Positions 24,569 to 33,751 of a stretch of 64,000 bases of DNA are shown here, piece after piece. How positions within the stretch are numbered: position 1 is the stretch's first letter; each line of letters opens with the position of its first letter. A program made the translations under genes and the position numbers. Where the stretch lies: positions 74,246 through 138,245 of the forward strand of contig JAJDDN010000004.1 in NCBI GenBank assembly GCA_029260295.1. The letters run 5' to 3'. The DNA is from Phycisphaerales bacterium (GTDB lineage Bacteria; Planctomycetota; Phycisphaerae; Phycisphaerales; UBA1924). The notes below the pieces were generated by a model. It worked only from the letters and a program-made list of their open reading frames with translations, was not told where the DNA came from and searched no databases.

Positions 24569-25666
24569 TTAAACTTCTGCGGGTTCCATGTTCTTCATAC
24601 GACTCTGTGCTTTGCCTTCCATGCGGTAGACATAGGCGAGGAGCTCGGCGACGGCTTCGTAGTGCTCTGCCGAGATCTCTTGACCAACCTTGACACCCCA
24701 GTAGAGCGCCCGGGCCAGAGGCGGGCGTTCGACGATGGGGATCTTGTTTGTTCGCGCGATCTGGCGGATGCGGAATGCCATGAGGTCTGCACCCTTGACG
24801 GTGACTTTCGGGGCTCCCATGCCGGTTGAGTCGTATTTGATAGCAACCGAGAAGTGCGTGGGGTTGGTGACGATGACATCGGCCTGCGGGACCTGGTGGG
24901 CCATCTGTTGCATGACGATCTCGCGGGCCATCTGCATGCGTTTGCCCTTGAGCTGCGGGTCGCCTTCCATATTCCTTCGTTCTTCTTTGACCTGTTGCTT
25001 GGACATTTTGTTTTCTTGATTGTGCTGCCACCGCTGGAAGATGTAGTCGATCACCGCGAGCATCAAGAGCAGCACGATCAGGATAAACGCGATGGTGATG
25101 ACCATACGGAGAATCGCGGTCGTCGCCATCACCGCGGTGAGCATCGGGAGTGTCGAGATTGTTTCGATCTGAGAGCGGATCACAAGGATCGAGACAGCGA
25201 TGAGTAGTGTGAGCTTAAGTGTATTGATGATTGCCTTGGCGATCCCCTTGCGGCCATAGATCCGCTTGATTCCACCGAGCGGGGAGAGCTTGCTGAACTT
25301 GGGCTGGATGGGATCGCCGCTGATCAGGAATCCAACCTGCATGAACTGCGATGCGTAGGCAACAACCATAACGATTAGCAAGACCGGGAGCATCACACGC
25401 ATAACCTCGAAAACCGCCATGGTCGAGGTCGCTTGGATCGAGGCGGTCGAGAGTTGATCGACGCTGATGTTGCCCCCGAGCATGTTTCGGAGCATCCGCT
25501 GAAACATATCGCCGATCATCGGTGCCATCGCAATCAATGCCACGACGCCGCCAAGCATCAGCACGGCTCCCGAAAGGTCCTGGCTCTTGGGGACCTGACC
25601 CTTGTTGCGGGCGTCGGCCAGCTTTTTGGGGGTTGGTGCTTCGGTGCGTTCTCCGAGGTCGTCCAT
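24569..25666 (-). CDS. flhB: Flagellar export switch protein FlhB
   Basis: 365 residues. It begins MDDLGERTEAPTPKKLADARNKGQVPKS, the FlhB/YscU signature, and has four membrane segments between about 35 and 210. The autocleavage site NPTH is at 268-271 (VIVTNPTHFSVAIKYD). Cleavage at Asn-Pro switches export from rod/hook to filament substrates. Its start overlaps the last base of the fliR stop codon. Confidence 0.96.
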   Translation of the reverse strand: MDDLGERTEAPTPKKLADARNKGQVPKSQDLSGAVLMLGGVVALIAMAPMIGDMFQRMLRNMLGGNISVDQLSTASIQATSTMAVFEVMRVMLPVLLIVMVVAYASQFMQVGFLISGDPIQPKFSKLSPLGGIKRIYGRKGIAKAIINTLKLTLLIAVSILVIRSQIETISTLPMLTAVMATTAILRMVITIAFILIVLLLMLAVIDYIFQRWQHNQENKMSKQQVKEERRNMEGDPQLKGKRMQMAREIVMQQMAHQVPQADVIVTNPTHFSVAIKYDSTGMGAPKVTVKGADLMAFRIRQIARTNKIPIVERPPLARALYWGVKVGQEISAEHYEAVAELLAYVYRMEGKAQSRMKNMEPAEV

Positions 25667-26493
25667 TAGTTGCCCCCCCCCGCTGCTTGGAGTGCTCGTG
25701 CATGGGCAGAATCAGTCGCGAGGTCCTGGATCCAGAGCGACAGCCCGTCCATCACGCGATCGATCTCTTGCCCGGCCACCACGCCCATGACATTGATCAT
25801 CAGCATGAGCAGGATCAACCCCGTTAGAATCTGGATTGCGAATCCGATGCTCATAATGTTGACCTGAGGCATGGTCTTCATGACCAGGCCCATCGCGACT
25901 TGCGACATCGCAACAGCCGCGATCACTGGCGAAGCGACACGGATCGCGAGTTCGAATCCGGAGGTAATCACCTCCACGAACATATCGAGCGGCACATCGC
26001 CTGCGGTAAACATCCCGATCGGGGCGGTGTGGAATGAATCTGCAAGAGCAAGGAAGAGGAGCTCAAACCCGCCGAGCCCAATGAAGATGAAGATGGTCAT
26101 AAAGAACAACAGCAACCCAATGACCGAGCCGCTTGAGTCCAACTCGGGGTTGAACGACTCTGCGAGCGACAAACCGACCTGGTAGCCCATCACAAAGCCG
26201 CCCATCTGCATTGCGTAGAACGGCATCGCGGCGATCAATCCGATCGAAATCCCGATCAGGAGCTCTGCAAAGAGCAGCGGCATCAACTGGACGGTATCAA
26301 TGGACATCATTGGATCTAGATGCGGAACCGATGGATATAAAGCGATGGCGAACATGAACGCGAACACCGCCTTGAACACGCGAGGGACAGCCCCCGACCG
26401 GAGCAGCGGCGTAAACAAAAACAGCCCCGTTAACCGGGCGGCTACCAGCATCAACGGCAGCACATGCACCAACATAGGCTCGATCATATTCAT
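25666..26493 (-). CDS. fliR: Flagellar export protein FliR
   Basis: 275 residues with about six hydrophobic segments, starting MNMIEPMLVHVLPLMLVAARLTGLFLFTPLL and with VGLSLAESFNPELDSSGSVIGLLLFFMTIFIFI, the usual FliR layout. It completes the FliPQR export core. It overlaps the fliQ stop codon by one base and touches flhB at its end. Confidence 0.94.
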   Translation of the reverse strand: MNMIEPMLVHVLPLMLVAARLTGLFLFTPLLRSGAVPRVFKAVFAFMFAIALYPSVPHLDPMMSIDTVQLMPLLFAELLIGISIGLIAAMPFYAMQMGGFVMGYQVGLSLAESFNPELDSSGSVIGLLLFFMTIFIFIGLGGFELLFLALADSFHTAPIGMFTAGDVPLDMFVEVITSGFELAIRVASPVIAAVAMSQVAMGLVMKTMPQVNIMSIGFAIQILTGLILLMLMINVMGVVAGQEIDRVMDGLSLWIQDLATDSAHARALQAAGGGN

Positions 26494-26747
26494 CAGAACA
26501 GTTTCATCATTTCTACAGCAAACTCACCGAGTACCGTCAGAATCCAGGGCAAAAGCAGCACAACAACAACCAACAGCGAGATGATCTTTGGGACAAAGGT
26601 CAGGGTCTGGTCTTGGATAGAGGTCACCGACTGGATCAAAGAAATCACAAGCCCCAGGGCCATGCCAACAAGCAACAAAGGTGTGGCAATCAACAGGACG
26701 ACATACAACGCGTCACGGATCATCTGGATCGCGGTTTCTTCAATCAT
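26493..26747 (-). CDS. fliQ: Flagellar export protein FliQ
   Basis: 84 residues from the ATG at 26747 (MIEETAIQMIRDALYVVLLIATPLLLVGMALGLVISLIQSVTSIQDQTLTFVPKI...), two membrane hairpin helices, the full length and signature of FliQ. The start overlaps the end of fliP by eight bases. A longer frame to 26837 runs inside fliP and is not used. Confidence 0.95.
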   Translation of the reverse strand: MIEETAIQMIRDALYVVLLIATPLLLVGMALGLVISLIQSVTSIQDQTLTFVPKIISLLVVVVLLLPWILTVLGEFAVEMMKLF

Positions 26748-27756
26748 CGTGCCCCCCCGGATTATCCAATTGCGGCTTGCCCTTTTTGACAATACGAACG
26801 AGCATGAAGACCGGGATTGCCGCGGCCGCGGTAGCACTCAGCCTAGAACTATTGCCCTCTTGAACAAAGCTCTCGAGCAGCGACCCAACGATCAGTGTCC
26901 AGCCATCGACAAGCACAAACAGCATCAGCTTAAACGGCAGCGAGATCAGAACCGGCGGCAGCATCATCATGCTCATCGAAATCAGCAGCGATGCGATCAC
27001 CATATCGATCACAAGGAACGGCAGGTACACCCGGAAGCCCATTAAAAACGCGACCTTGAGCTCGCTGAGCATGTACGCAGGAACCAGCGTAGTCGTCGGA
27101 ATATCGGCACGGGTCATCGATTCAGGCTCGGAGGTATCAACCCCTTGGTAGTTGAGAATCATGTAGAGCGATGACCAGTTGTCGGTCGCCTCGATCTGAT
27201 CGAACATAAAATCACGCACCGGGGTCGAAGCACGGACCCAGAGTTCGTCCATATCGCGGACTTCGCCGTTCTGGTACGGGACGACCGCGTCGGACCAGAC
27301 GCGGTCGATGGTTGGCTTCATGACCAGAGCGGTCATGAAAATTGCAAGCCCGGTGATCACCTGCCCTGGCGGGAGCGACTGGGTACCAATGGCTTGGCGG
27401 AGCAGCGCTAAAACAACCATAATGCGGATAAAGCTGGTCGTCATCAGCATGATTGACGGGACCAAGGTGATCACCGTCAAAAGGAGCATGATGTTGAGGG
27501 TGACAGACAGCCCTGATTGTTGCGGGCCATCGCCCGATGACCGAGCGGGGCCGCCCTGGATGCCAGATCCCATCGAACTTGCGGAGTTGATCGCCGATCC
27601 CGCTTCGTTGAGCATGGTCAGCGGGTTGAAAGCATCACTCGTGGATCTTGCGGTCGCTGGGCTTGAATGTGTAGAGCTCGGACCGAGCTGGGCACCGGCG
27701 GATGATGCGAGCAGGGTCATCAACAACGCAATCAGGATGGAACGAATCATGGTCAC
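26740..27756 (-). CDS. fliP: Flagellar export protein FliP
   Basis: 338 residues, with a cleavable signal peptide (MIRSILIALLMTLLASSAGAQ) and a spacer of about 60 residues before the membrane core. The core shows the FliP signatures TSFIRIMVVLALLRQAIGTQSLPPGQV, FMTALVMKPTIDRV and FLVIDMVIASLLISMSMMMLPPVLISLPFK. The GTG at 27756 is preferred because GAGGG lies nine bases upstream; an ATG follows at 27750. The C-terminal tail is longer than usual (FVQEGNSSRLSATAAAAIPVFMLVRIVKKGK, with a possible extra helix). Confidence 0.94.
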   Translation of the reverse strand: MTMIRSILIALLMTLLASSAGAQLGPSSTHSSPATARSTSDAFNPLTMLNEAGSAINSASSMGSGIQGGPARSSGDGPQQSGLSVTLNIMLLLTVITLVPSIMLMTTSFIRIMVVLALLRQAIGTQSLPPGQVITGLAIFMTALVMKPTIDRVWSDAVVPYQNGEVRDMDELWVRASTPVRDFMFDQIEATDNWSSLYMILNYQGVDTSEPESMTRADIPTTTLVPAYMLSELKVAFLMGFRVYLPFLVIDMVIASLLISMSMMMLPPVLISLPFKLMLFVLVDGWTLIVGSLLESFVQEGNSSRLSATAAAAIPVFMLVRIVKKGKPQLDNPGGHDD

Positions 27757-27759
27757 AGA

Positions 27760-28656
27760 TCAGCGCCCTCTCCGCATAGCACCGAGCCGACGACGCATGA
27801 CCTGTGACGCGGCCGAAGACTCATTGAGCGAAGTCAGCTCGAGCCGATCACCCTCCTCGTTGGCTACAAATCCCGGGGCAATCCGTCTTGGGGGCTGCAC
27901 ATGCATTCCAGGCGAGGATTCGAACATGGCCTTGGAGATTTCTTGATCGGTTGCGTTCCCGGCCTCTTGGAGTGTTCGTTCAAACGAAGCGGCGATCGAA
28001 TCGCCGGATTCATCTCGCACCTTGCCGAGGATCGACGCAACATCTTCGGCACTGTCCATCTCGCACAGCGTTTGCATCGCGCCGGGACCAGACATTCCCC
28101 TCTTGCCTCGCCCGCCCCCGGCATGCGAGAGCAGGAGGACTTTGCGATCAAACCGGAGCACAACAAGCGTCATCCCAGACGAGATCGGGTATCGACCGAG
28201 AACCTCGACGAGCCCCGCGGGAGCACGCCCGCCGGCGCCCATCTGGCCGCTGAGTCCGCCACGGGAGCGGACAAGTTTTTTGTAGACATGAGCAAGGGCA
28301 AAGATCAGGAGTAAAACGCCACCGAGTGCCGCGACTGTGCGTGCAAAGTCCTTTCCAAGGACCATCGGCGTGGTCACTTCGTCTCCACCGAGCGATTGGT
28401 CTTCTTGACGAACACGGGGCAACCCCAGTGGCTTGGATTCGCTTGAAGATTGCGGCGTAGTTCTTTCAGTCGATTCTTGGGGAACAGCCGAAAGAACTCC
28501 GGATTCCGGGACCGGGTTGGCACCTGCGGGATTGTTGGCATCAACGGATGTATCGCCCGAAGCACCATCCCATGGCCCAAGCTGAGCTGCAGCGGGCGGC
28601 GTCGTGATCAAGAGTGTGAGTATGGTGCAGAGAAGCACCCGGGTTACCGTCCACAT
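27760..28656 (-). CDS. fliO: FliO-like flagellar membrane protein
   Basis: 298 residues from the ATG at 28656. A signal peptide (MWTVTRVLLCTILTLLITTPPAAAQ) is followed by a Ser/Pro-rich periplasmic stretch, one membrane helix (TVAALGGVLLLIFALAHVYKKL) and a cytoplasmic domain with LVEVLGRYPISSGMTLVVLRFDRKVLLLSH, the FliO signature. FliO helps assemble the FliP ring. It is longer than most FliO proteins because of the C-terminal cytoplasmic tail. It stands directly before fliP. Confidence 0.85.
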   Translation of the reverse strand: MWTVTRVLLCTILTLLITTPPAAAQLGPWDGASGDTSVDANNPAGANPVPESGVLSAVPQESTERTTPQSSSESKPLGLPRVRQEDQSLGGDEVTTPMVLGKDFARTVAALGGVLLLIFALAHVYKKLVRSRGGLSGQMGAGGRAPAGLVEVLGRYPISSGMTLVVLRFDRKVLLLSHAGGGRGKRGMSGPGAMQTLCEMDSAEDVASILGKVRDESGDSIAASFERTLQEAGNATDQEISKAMFESSPGMHVQPPRRIAPGFVANEEGDRLELTSLNESSAASQVMRRRLGAMRRGR

Positions 28657-28717
28657 GTCGCCATCCTGGCCTTTCTTTCGGGCGGATCCTCCGCCCGGCA
28701 CACATTACTCAACCCGT

Positions 28718-29299
28718 TCAGTTCTCTCGTAGATCGAGAATCTCGCTGATACGAACACAGAAGCTGTCATTGAGCACCAGCACTTCGCCTCGGGCGACTT
28801 TGCGGTCGTTTACAAACACATCTACAGGATCGCCAGCAAGCTTGTCGAGTTCAACAACCGCACCGTCACCGAGCCGGAGCACATCCTCTACAAACATCCG
28901 CGTCCGTCCAAGCTCGATCCGAACATTCATCTGAACATCGGATAGAAGTTCAAGATCACTGTTCTCAGTAGCCAAGCCAGGATCACTAAACTCCGGCGAC
29001 TCGAAAGGCGTGCCCTCGGTCACTGCCGACCCCGAATCAGGTGAGTCACCCCCCCCGCCACCAAGTCCGCTGATCGCACTCATTGCTGCTGCTAAAGCCG
29101 CGGCCTCGTCATCGGTCATCTCGGCACCATCATCCGCTTGGGAAGCGACATCATCAGCAATCGCCGAGGCATCCTCAAGGGCATCCTCGGCTCCAGATTC
29201 ATCCCCAAGCTCGCCGCTCGTGGTCTCGTCGGGCTCGGCGGAAGCATCGGGCGCTGTGGTCTGATCTTCTTGTTGTGTATTTTCGGCTTCGTCGGCCAT
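28718..29299 (-). CDS. fliN: Flagellar motor switch protein FliN with acidic N-terminal extension
   Basis: 193 residues from the ATG at 29299 (AAGGAA upstream). The last 80 residues are a standard FliN/SpoA domain (VQMNVRIELGRTRMFVEDVLRLGDGAVVELDKL...VNDRKVARGEVLVLNDSFCVRI). The first 105 are strongly acidic and low complexity (MADEAENTQQEDQTTAPD...), not the FliM-binding CheY-type N-terminus. FliN forms the C-ring with FliM, but no fliM lies beside it. It may work with a FliM encoded elsewhere. Confidence 0.92.
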   Translation of the reverse strand: MADEAENTQQEDQTTAPDASAEPDETTSGELGDESGAEDALEDASAIADDVASQADDGAEMTDDEAAALAAAMSAISGLGGGGGDSPDSGSAVTEGTPFESPEFSDPGLATENSDLELLSDVQMNVRIELGRTRMFVEDVLRLGDGAVVELDKLAGDPVDVFVNDRKVARGEVLVLNDSFCVRISEILDLREN

Positions 29300-29471
29300 C
29301 GTGGATTCCTTCGGGCTCCGCCCGCTCATATATTCAACACACGCCGACTCCCGACGATGAGCAATATATCGGACCACGACCCCGATCTCGTCCAGTCTTT
29401 GCGCTTATGCGCAGAAATTACCCGGTTGTTGATTGAAGACCAATGATCGACCAGTTTGGCCCCGTCGGAAC

Positions 29472-30011
29472 TCAGGTATCTGAGCGGAAACCTTTGCATT
29501 CTGGGACAAGCACACGGTCAATCCGTGGCATCCCATCGGCATCGGTACCGAAAATCTCGTTGACATAAGTAGTCAACTGACGGGTAATGGTTTCCAGGCC
29601 CGGCTCCCGGAGGTGCCGATCTTGCGCTCTGCGGAAGATCATGGACACGCCTTCCTTCAGGAGTGCCTCGTCACGCTCTTTGATGGTCTCGATATGAGCG
29701 GAGTTCTTCTGACGGACCCTAAGTACGATCTGAACGCGCCATTCCCAGACATGACCCGTGGACATGTTCTGGAACCGCTCTTCAACAAGCTCGATTTCAA
29801 CCGGGGCGTCTTCGCCGGTGCCTTCGAGCATTTCCATTTCGCTCGCCATTGCACCCTTAGGGCCACTCATCATGTTGACCAAGAAGAATACACCAGCACC
29901 CTCGACGATCATGATCACCGCGATGACAATGATCATCTTCAAGCCACCGCCCTTTTTGGCTTCGCCAGAAGTTTGTTCGGTGCTGTCGGTGTTGGTTTCG
30001 TCATCAGCCAT
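29472..30011 (-). CDS. fliL: Flagellar basal body-associated protein FliL
   Basis: 179 residues: an acidic N-terminal tail, one membrane helix (about 26-47, MIIVIAVIMIVEGAGVFFLV) and a periplasmic SPFH-like domain with WEWRVQIVLRVRQKNSAHIETIKERDEALLKEGVSMIFRRAQ and TRQLTTYVNEIFG. FliL rings the stator units. AAGGAAACATC before the ATG is a good ribosome binding site. It lies between motB and fliN. Confidence 0.92.
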   Translation of the reverse strand: MADDETNTDSTEQTSGEAKKGGGLKMIIVIAVIMIVEGAGVFFLVNMMSGPKGAMASEMEMLEGTGEDAPVEIELVEERFQNMSTGHVWEWRVQIVLRVRQKNSAHIETIKERDEALLKEGVSMIFRRAQDRHLREPGLETITRQLTTYVNEIFGTDADGMPRIDRVLVPECKGFRSDT

Positions 30012-30053
30012 GATGTTTCCTTACTGGTCCGAAGGGTCCGGACTGTACACAAA

Positions 30054-30800
30054 TCAGTTGTCAGCCCCGGTAAAGTTTGGGTCTGGATGCGTCTGAGAGA
30101 CCGTCCGGCCCGTTTGATATACCTGAACTCGGCGATTGGACCCCCCCGCTTGTCCCGAACCATCGCTCAACGACATCGGCTCGGTATCCCCGGCCGTCTC
30201 AACCCTCAAGATCGCTGCATCTACACCACATTCCCGGACCAAGAAATCTTTGACGGACTGAGCACGCTTATAGCCCAGTTCGTCAAATCCCAGCCCCGAA
30301 CGCTTCTCTTCGAGACCCCAGGCATGGCCCACGATCGGGCAAATATAGTTGAGTCCGCGGATCTTGGGAGCGACGGATTCTCGGATCATGTCCTGGTTGC
30401 GCTTGGAGAGCTCGAACTCACCCACTTCAAACATGACCGAGCCCCCGATCGCGTGGCGTGCACCCTCTTGGACTATGTTGACGAGCGTTTCGCGGCCTTG
30501 GACATTATCGTCGTTGTTCTTGTTGGTTGACCGCTCGTTGCCATCACGGCGGGCGCGTTCTTCCTGATTGGAGACCATCGAGTTGTCTGCCTGTTCGAGC
30601 AGATGCGCGAGCCCCATCCCGCCCTTGAAGCCCATCGCCTCGTTGACCGAATCGATCACCTTCTGGTACTCTTTCGGCTTCTTCATTTCAGAAAACGAGA
30701 CCAGCAGAACAAAGAAGCACAACAGCAGCGACATCAGATCACCAAAGGTCACTACCCATTCAGGAACCTCGGCCTTTGGAGCTTCTTTCTTTTTAGGCAT
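30054..30800 (-). CDS. motB: Flagellar stator protein MotB
   Basis: 248 residues. The N-terminus EVPEWVVTFGDLMSLLLCFFVLLVSFSEMKK holds the proton-path aspartate D21 in the single membrane helix. The C-terminal OmpA-like peptidoglycan-binding domain contains ICPIVGHAWG and ELGYKRAQSVKDFLVRECGVDAAILRVETAG. The GHAWG in place of the common GHTD is a small departure. AAAGGAG precedes the ATG. It follows motA by 29 bases. Confidence 0.94.
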   Translation of the reverse strand: MPKKKEAPKAEVPEWVVTFGDLMSLLLCFFVLLVSFSEMKKPKEYQKVIDSVNEAMGFKGGMGLAHLLEQADNSMVSNQEERARRDGNERSTNKNNDDNVQGRETLVNIVQEGARHAIGGSVMFEVGEFELSKRNQDMIRESVAPKIRGLNYICPIVGHAWGLEEKRSGLGFDELGYKRAQSVKDFLVRECGVDAAILRVETAGDTEPMSLSDGSGQAGGSNRRVQVYQTGRTVSQTHPDPNFTGADN

Positions 30801-30829
30801 CTCGTACTCCTTTCACCCCGCCGTGTGTA

Positions 30830-31609
30830 TTACGCTGCTTGCTCTTCAAGGAACGCGTCACGCTGGGCCGGTGGGAGATAGGTCAATAGCTTGCTCTCGA
30901 CAACGCGTGGGTTGTCGCCGGACTGGATCGCCATGACACCCGCGATGACGATGGTCTTGAGGCGGGTCTCTGTTTGATCATTGGCATAGAGCTTGTCGCC
31001 GATCGGCCCGGCAAAGGCGTTGGCGATAATCGCACCGTACAAGGTCGTAATAAGAGCCACTGCCATTGATGGACCGATCGTTGACGGGTCTTCCATAGAT
31101 CCGAGCATCAGGATCAACCCGATGAGTGTCCCGATCATACCGAAGGCCGGGGCGTACTTGCCGAAGTTGTCCAGGACCATTTTGCCCTGCATATGGCGGT
31201 CCATCATGGCTTCGAGTTCGGTTTCCATAATGACTCGGATCAACTCAGGATCGGTCCCGTCGACGGCCATCTTGATCCCTCGGATGATGAACTCGTCGGT
31301 CATCTCGCCAACATGGTTTTCGAGTGAGAGGATGCCCTCGCGGCGTGCGATCTCGGCATACTTGACGATGTCTTTGATGGTCTCTGCTGGATCTGCAGTG
31401 ACACCAAACATGGCTTTTTTGATTAGATTTGGGAGCCCGAGTGAGGTCGTGAGCGGGAATGCCGCGATCACCGCACCGGTCGAACCGCCGAAGACGACAA
31501 TCACCGATGGGATGTTGATCATCGCGATGGGATTCCCGCCGCCTAGGAGGATTGCCAAAAAACAGCACACTCCTGCCATAATTAGTCCAGCAACGGTTGC
31601 AATATCCAC
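30830..31609 (-). CDS. motA: Flagellar stator protein MotA
   Basis: 259 residues from a GTG at 31609, chosen because GGAGG lies seven bases upstream and the product then begins VDIATVAGLIMAGVCCFLAILLGGGNP, the normal MotA start; an in-frame ATG at 31648 adds 13 residues. Four membrane segments and the cytoplasmic loop with the ARREGILSLE segment and the PAFGMIGTLIGLILML helix are typical. MotA forms the pentamer around MotB and pushes on FliG. It follows flbD by 116 bases. Confidence 0.95.
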   Translation of the reverse strand: MDIATVAGLIMAGVCCFLAILLGGGNPIAMINIPSVIVVFGGSTGAVIAAFPLTTSLGLPNLIKKAMFGVTADPAETIKDIVKYAEIARREGILSLENHVGEMTDEFIIRGIKMAVDGTDPELIRVIMETELEAMMDRHMQGKMVLDNFGKYAPAFGMIGTLIGLILMLGSMEDPSTIGPSMAVALITTLYGAIIANAFAGPIGDKLYANDQTETRLKTIVIAGVMAIQSGDNPRVVESKLLTYLPPAQRDAFLEEQAA

Positions 31610-31725
31610 GCGTCGTCCTCCATGCACAGCCCTTCCATAGGCGTGCATGATGAGTATCGTCCCTGTGGATGGGAGTATTCAGACGGGGATTGGATTTGCG
31701 GTCTTTGCGGAGCGGCGGGGTAGGG

Positions 31726-31923
31726 TTATGTGGGTTCGGTGAGCTTTCTGAGGTGCCTGCCGTACTCGATGGTCCGTTTAACAATCTCGGCCATGGATTC
31801 TTTGACCACCATGTGCTCGCCTGAAACCAGCGTAATTATTGTGTCCGGGTTCTCCTCGACTGTCCGGATAATCTCCGCGTTGAGAATGAACTTCTTGTCA
31901 TTGAGTCGTGTGACACAGATCAT
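31726..31923 (-). CDS. flbD: FlbD/SwrD-type small flagellar protein
   Basis: 65 residues (MICVTRLNDKKFILNAEIIRTVEENPDTIITLVSGEHMVVKESMAEIVKRTIEY), the full length and signature of the FlbD family found between hook and stator genes in many bacteria (SwrD in Bacillus, which increases motor torque). GGAGG seven bases before the ATG is strong. A perfect sigma-28-type -10 box lies 25 bases upstream. Confidence 0.93.
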   Translation of the reverse strand: MICVTRLNDKKFILNAEIIRTVEENPDTIITLVSGEHMVVKESMAEIVKRTIEYGRHLRKLTEPT

Positions 31924-31947
31924 GGCTACCTCCGAGAACCCGCCTCT

Positions 31948-31955
31948 TTATCGGC
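31948..31955 (-). promoter_or_regulatory. Perfect sigma-28-type -10 box before flbD-motA-motB
   Basis: GCCGATAA on the minus strand in the 46-base gap between flgE and flbD. The start would be near 31941, keeping the GGAGG site in the transcript. The -35 region 15 bases away reads GATA, a weak match to TAAA. Stator genes are classic sigma-28 targets. Confidence 0.55.
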
Positions 31956-31969
31956 CCTCTTGCGATGTA

Positions 31970-33703
31970 CTATCGACCGAGCACCAAGAGCTGCTGCAAG
32001 AGCTCATCGGCCGTCCGGATGACCCGGGATGAAGCCGAGTACCCCGTTGAGGTCAGGATCATCTGTGTAAACTCCGCCCCGAGATCTACATTCGAGGATT
32101 CGAGGGCGCCTGACACCACAGATCCGAGCCCGAGTTGTCCCGGGGCTGCCACGGCTGCGGGCCCAGAGTTTGGACCGGTCGCAAAGAGGTTCCCACCCAT
32201 GTCAATGAGCCCAGCAGGGTTTGAGAACTTGGCCAGTACAACCTTGCCCATGGTGCGGATCGCACCATTGGAGAACCGTCCCATGATCGTACCGTCATCG
32301 CCGGTAGCAAAGTTTTCGAGTGTCCCCGGGGGGAGCCCGTCGGTTGTCAGCCCGATCAATGCCGAACCTGTTGAGAGCGAAGTTGTCTGGCCGGTGTCAG
32401 ACAGGAAGTTTAAGTTGAATGTCAGTGGGGTCCCCGCACCGGTGTCCTGACGATCAATAGCGATCTTGACTGAGTTTGTCAGCGTATCGATCTGCCCCTC
32501 GTTATCAAACTGCAGGGTTCCGGTAGCAACCGAGAGATCCGTATCGGTATCGTCACTGGATTCAACAAAGTATCGCCAGACCGGGCCCGCGTTGGGCGTT
32601 GAGTCGAGCACCATGACCACATCAACCAGAACCGAGGTACCCAGCGAGTCAAATGCTGATATTGTTGTACGGACACTCTCCCCGTCGGCCTCGGCAATCT
32701 GCGAGGTCTCAAAGGCCGCCCCGAGCGAGGTAATCCCGTCTGTATCAATGATCTGCAGATCCCCGGTCAAGATTGCGATGTTGTTCTCGGTGCCTACATT
32801 CCCGACAATCCGGATGACCCCAGTCGCAGCATCAACAGTCACACCAGGGGTTGAGCCGTCCGGATTGACGCCCCCGGTGGTCTGGATTCCCAACGCCGAA
32901 TCAAGAAAGGTCATCAGATCCTGGACTGAAGTGGTCGCGGTGATAGCAAGATCTGCTTGGACCACTGACCCGCCCCCCTTGGTCGCGTCGTCCTTGAGAC
33001 GGATTGTTTGCCCGGCACCAAACTGCGCGGTCCCCGGATTGTTTGGATCATCGATGCTGGTGAGTAAGGTTGTGGAAGTTATGAATCCACCACCAAGAAT
33101 AGTTGGCCCGGATGTCGTCGACCCCATCAGATCAATGATCGAACCCGTGGTCGGCATATCTCCGCTCTTGTCCAGGTTTCCAACAAGCGAGACATTCCGG
33201 GTTGCCTCGGCGATGGTCATCCGTCCGACCGGGATGTTCAGGGGAACGAGGCTCCCGGTGATCAGGTTGAAGTTGTCATCAATCCCGTATCCAAGCAGAC
33301 GCTCGCCTGTAGCTGTGGTCAGGTTATCTTCGATGTCCTGGCGGAAGGTGCCGGCTCTTGTGTAGAATGTTGATCCATTATTTTCAACCATAAAGAACCC
33401 AGATCCGTCGATCGCAAGATCGCGAAGATCGCCGGTGGGGTTGATGGTGCCATTGTTGAAGTTCCGTTGAATGGCGCCGATCCCAACGCCGTTACCGACC
33501 TGCTTGGGGTTTACGCCGCCGCTGGTGGCTGTAGGTGCGGTGCCGAATCCGAGATTTGTTTGGAACAAGTTTTCGAACATCATCCGCGAACTTTTGAACG
33601 CGACTGTATTGATGTTGGCGATGTTGTTGCCGATGATATCGAGCTTACGGGAGTGGGTGTTGAGCCCCGTGAGCCCGATGAAAAGAGCACTGGTTGATGA
33701 CAT
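31970..33703 (-). CDS. flgE: Flagellar hook protein FlgE
   Basis: 577 residues. The N-terminus MSSTSALFIGLTGLNTHSRKLDIIGNNIANINTVAFKSSRMMFENLFQTN and the C-terminus (SGALESSNVDLGAEFTQMILTSTGYSASSRVIRTADELLQQLLVL) are the paired coiled-coil ends shared by hook and rod proteins. The middle holds the hook domains (DGSGFFMVENNGSTFYTRAGTF). The size is on the long side for FlgE. GAGG precedes the ATG at eight bases. Confidence 0.94.
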   Translation of the reverse strand: MSSTSALFIGLTGLNTHSRKLDIIGNNIANINTVAFKSSRMMFENLFQTNLGFGTAPTATSGGVNPKQVGNGVGIGAIQRNFNNGTINPTGDLRDLAIDGSGFFMVENNGSTFYTRAGTFRQDIEDNLTTATGERLLGYGIDDNFNLITGSLVPLNIPVGRMTIAEATRNVSLVGNLDKSGDMPTTGSIIDLMGSTTSGPTILGGGFITSTTLLTSIDDPNNPGTAQFGAGQTIRLKDDATKGGGSVVQADLAITATTSVQDLMTFLDSALGIQTTGGVNPDGSTPGVTVDAATGVIRIVGNVGTENNIAILTGDLQIIDTDGITSLGAAFETSQIAEADGESVRTTISAFDSLGTSVLVDVVMVLDSTPNAGPVWRYFVESSDDTDTDLSVATGTLQFDNEGQIDTLTNSVKIAIDRQDTGAGTPLTFNLNFLSDTGQTTSLSTGSALIGLTTDGLPPGTLENFATGDDGTIMGRFSNGAIRTMGKVVLAKFSNPAGLIDMGGNLFATGPNSGPAAVAAPGQLGLGSVVSGALESSNVDLGAEFTQMILTSTGYSASSRVIRTADELLQQLLVLGR

Positions 33704-33721
33704 AAAGAGAACCTCAAATCA

Positions 33722-33738
33722 CCGGCGGATGACGCCGG
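33722..33738 (-). promoter_or_regulatory. Hairpin in the leader of flgE
   Basis: CCGGCG and CGCCGG form a perfect six-base-pair stem with a five-base loop 19 bases before the flgE start, between the previous stop and the ribosome binding site. No U-run follows, so it may stabilise or tune the flgE message rather than terminate it. Confidence 0.4.
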
Positions 33739-33751
33739 GTGTAAACATAAC

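Noticed and set aside
26748..26837. Longer start for FliQ
   Set aside because: It would lie wholly inside fliP; the ATG at 26747 gives the exact family length.
29357..29446. Small plus-strand frame (MSNISDHDPDLVQ...) between fliL and fliN
   Set aside because: Antisense to the flagellar operon leader, no ribosome site, only 29 codons.
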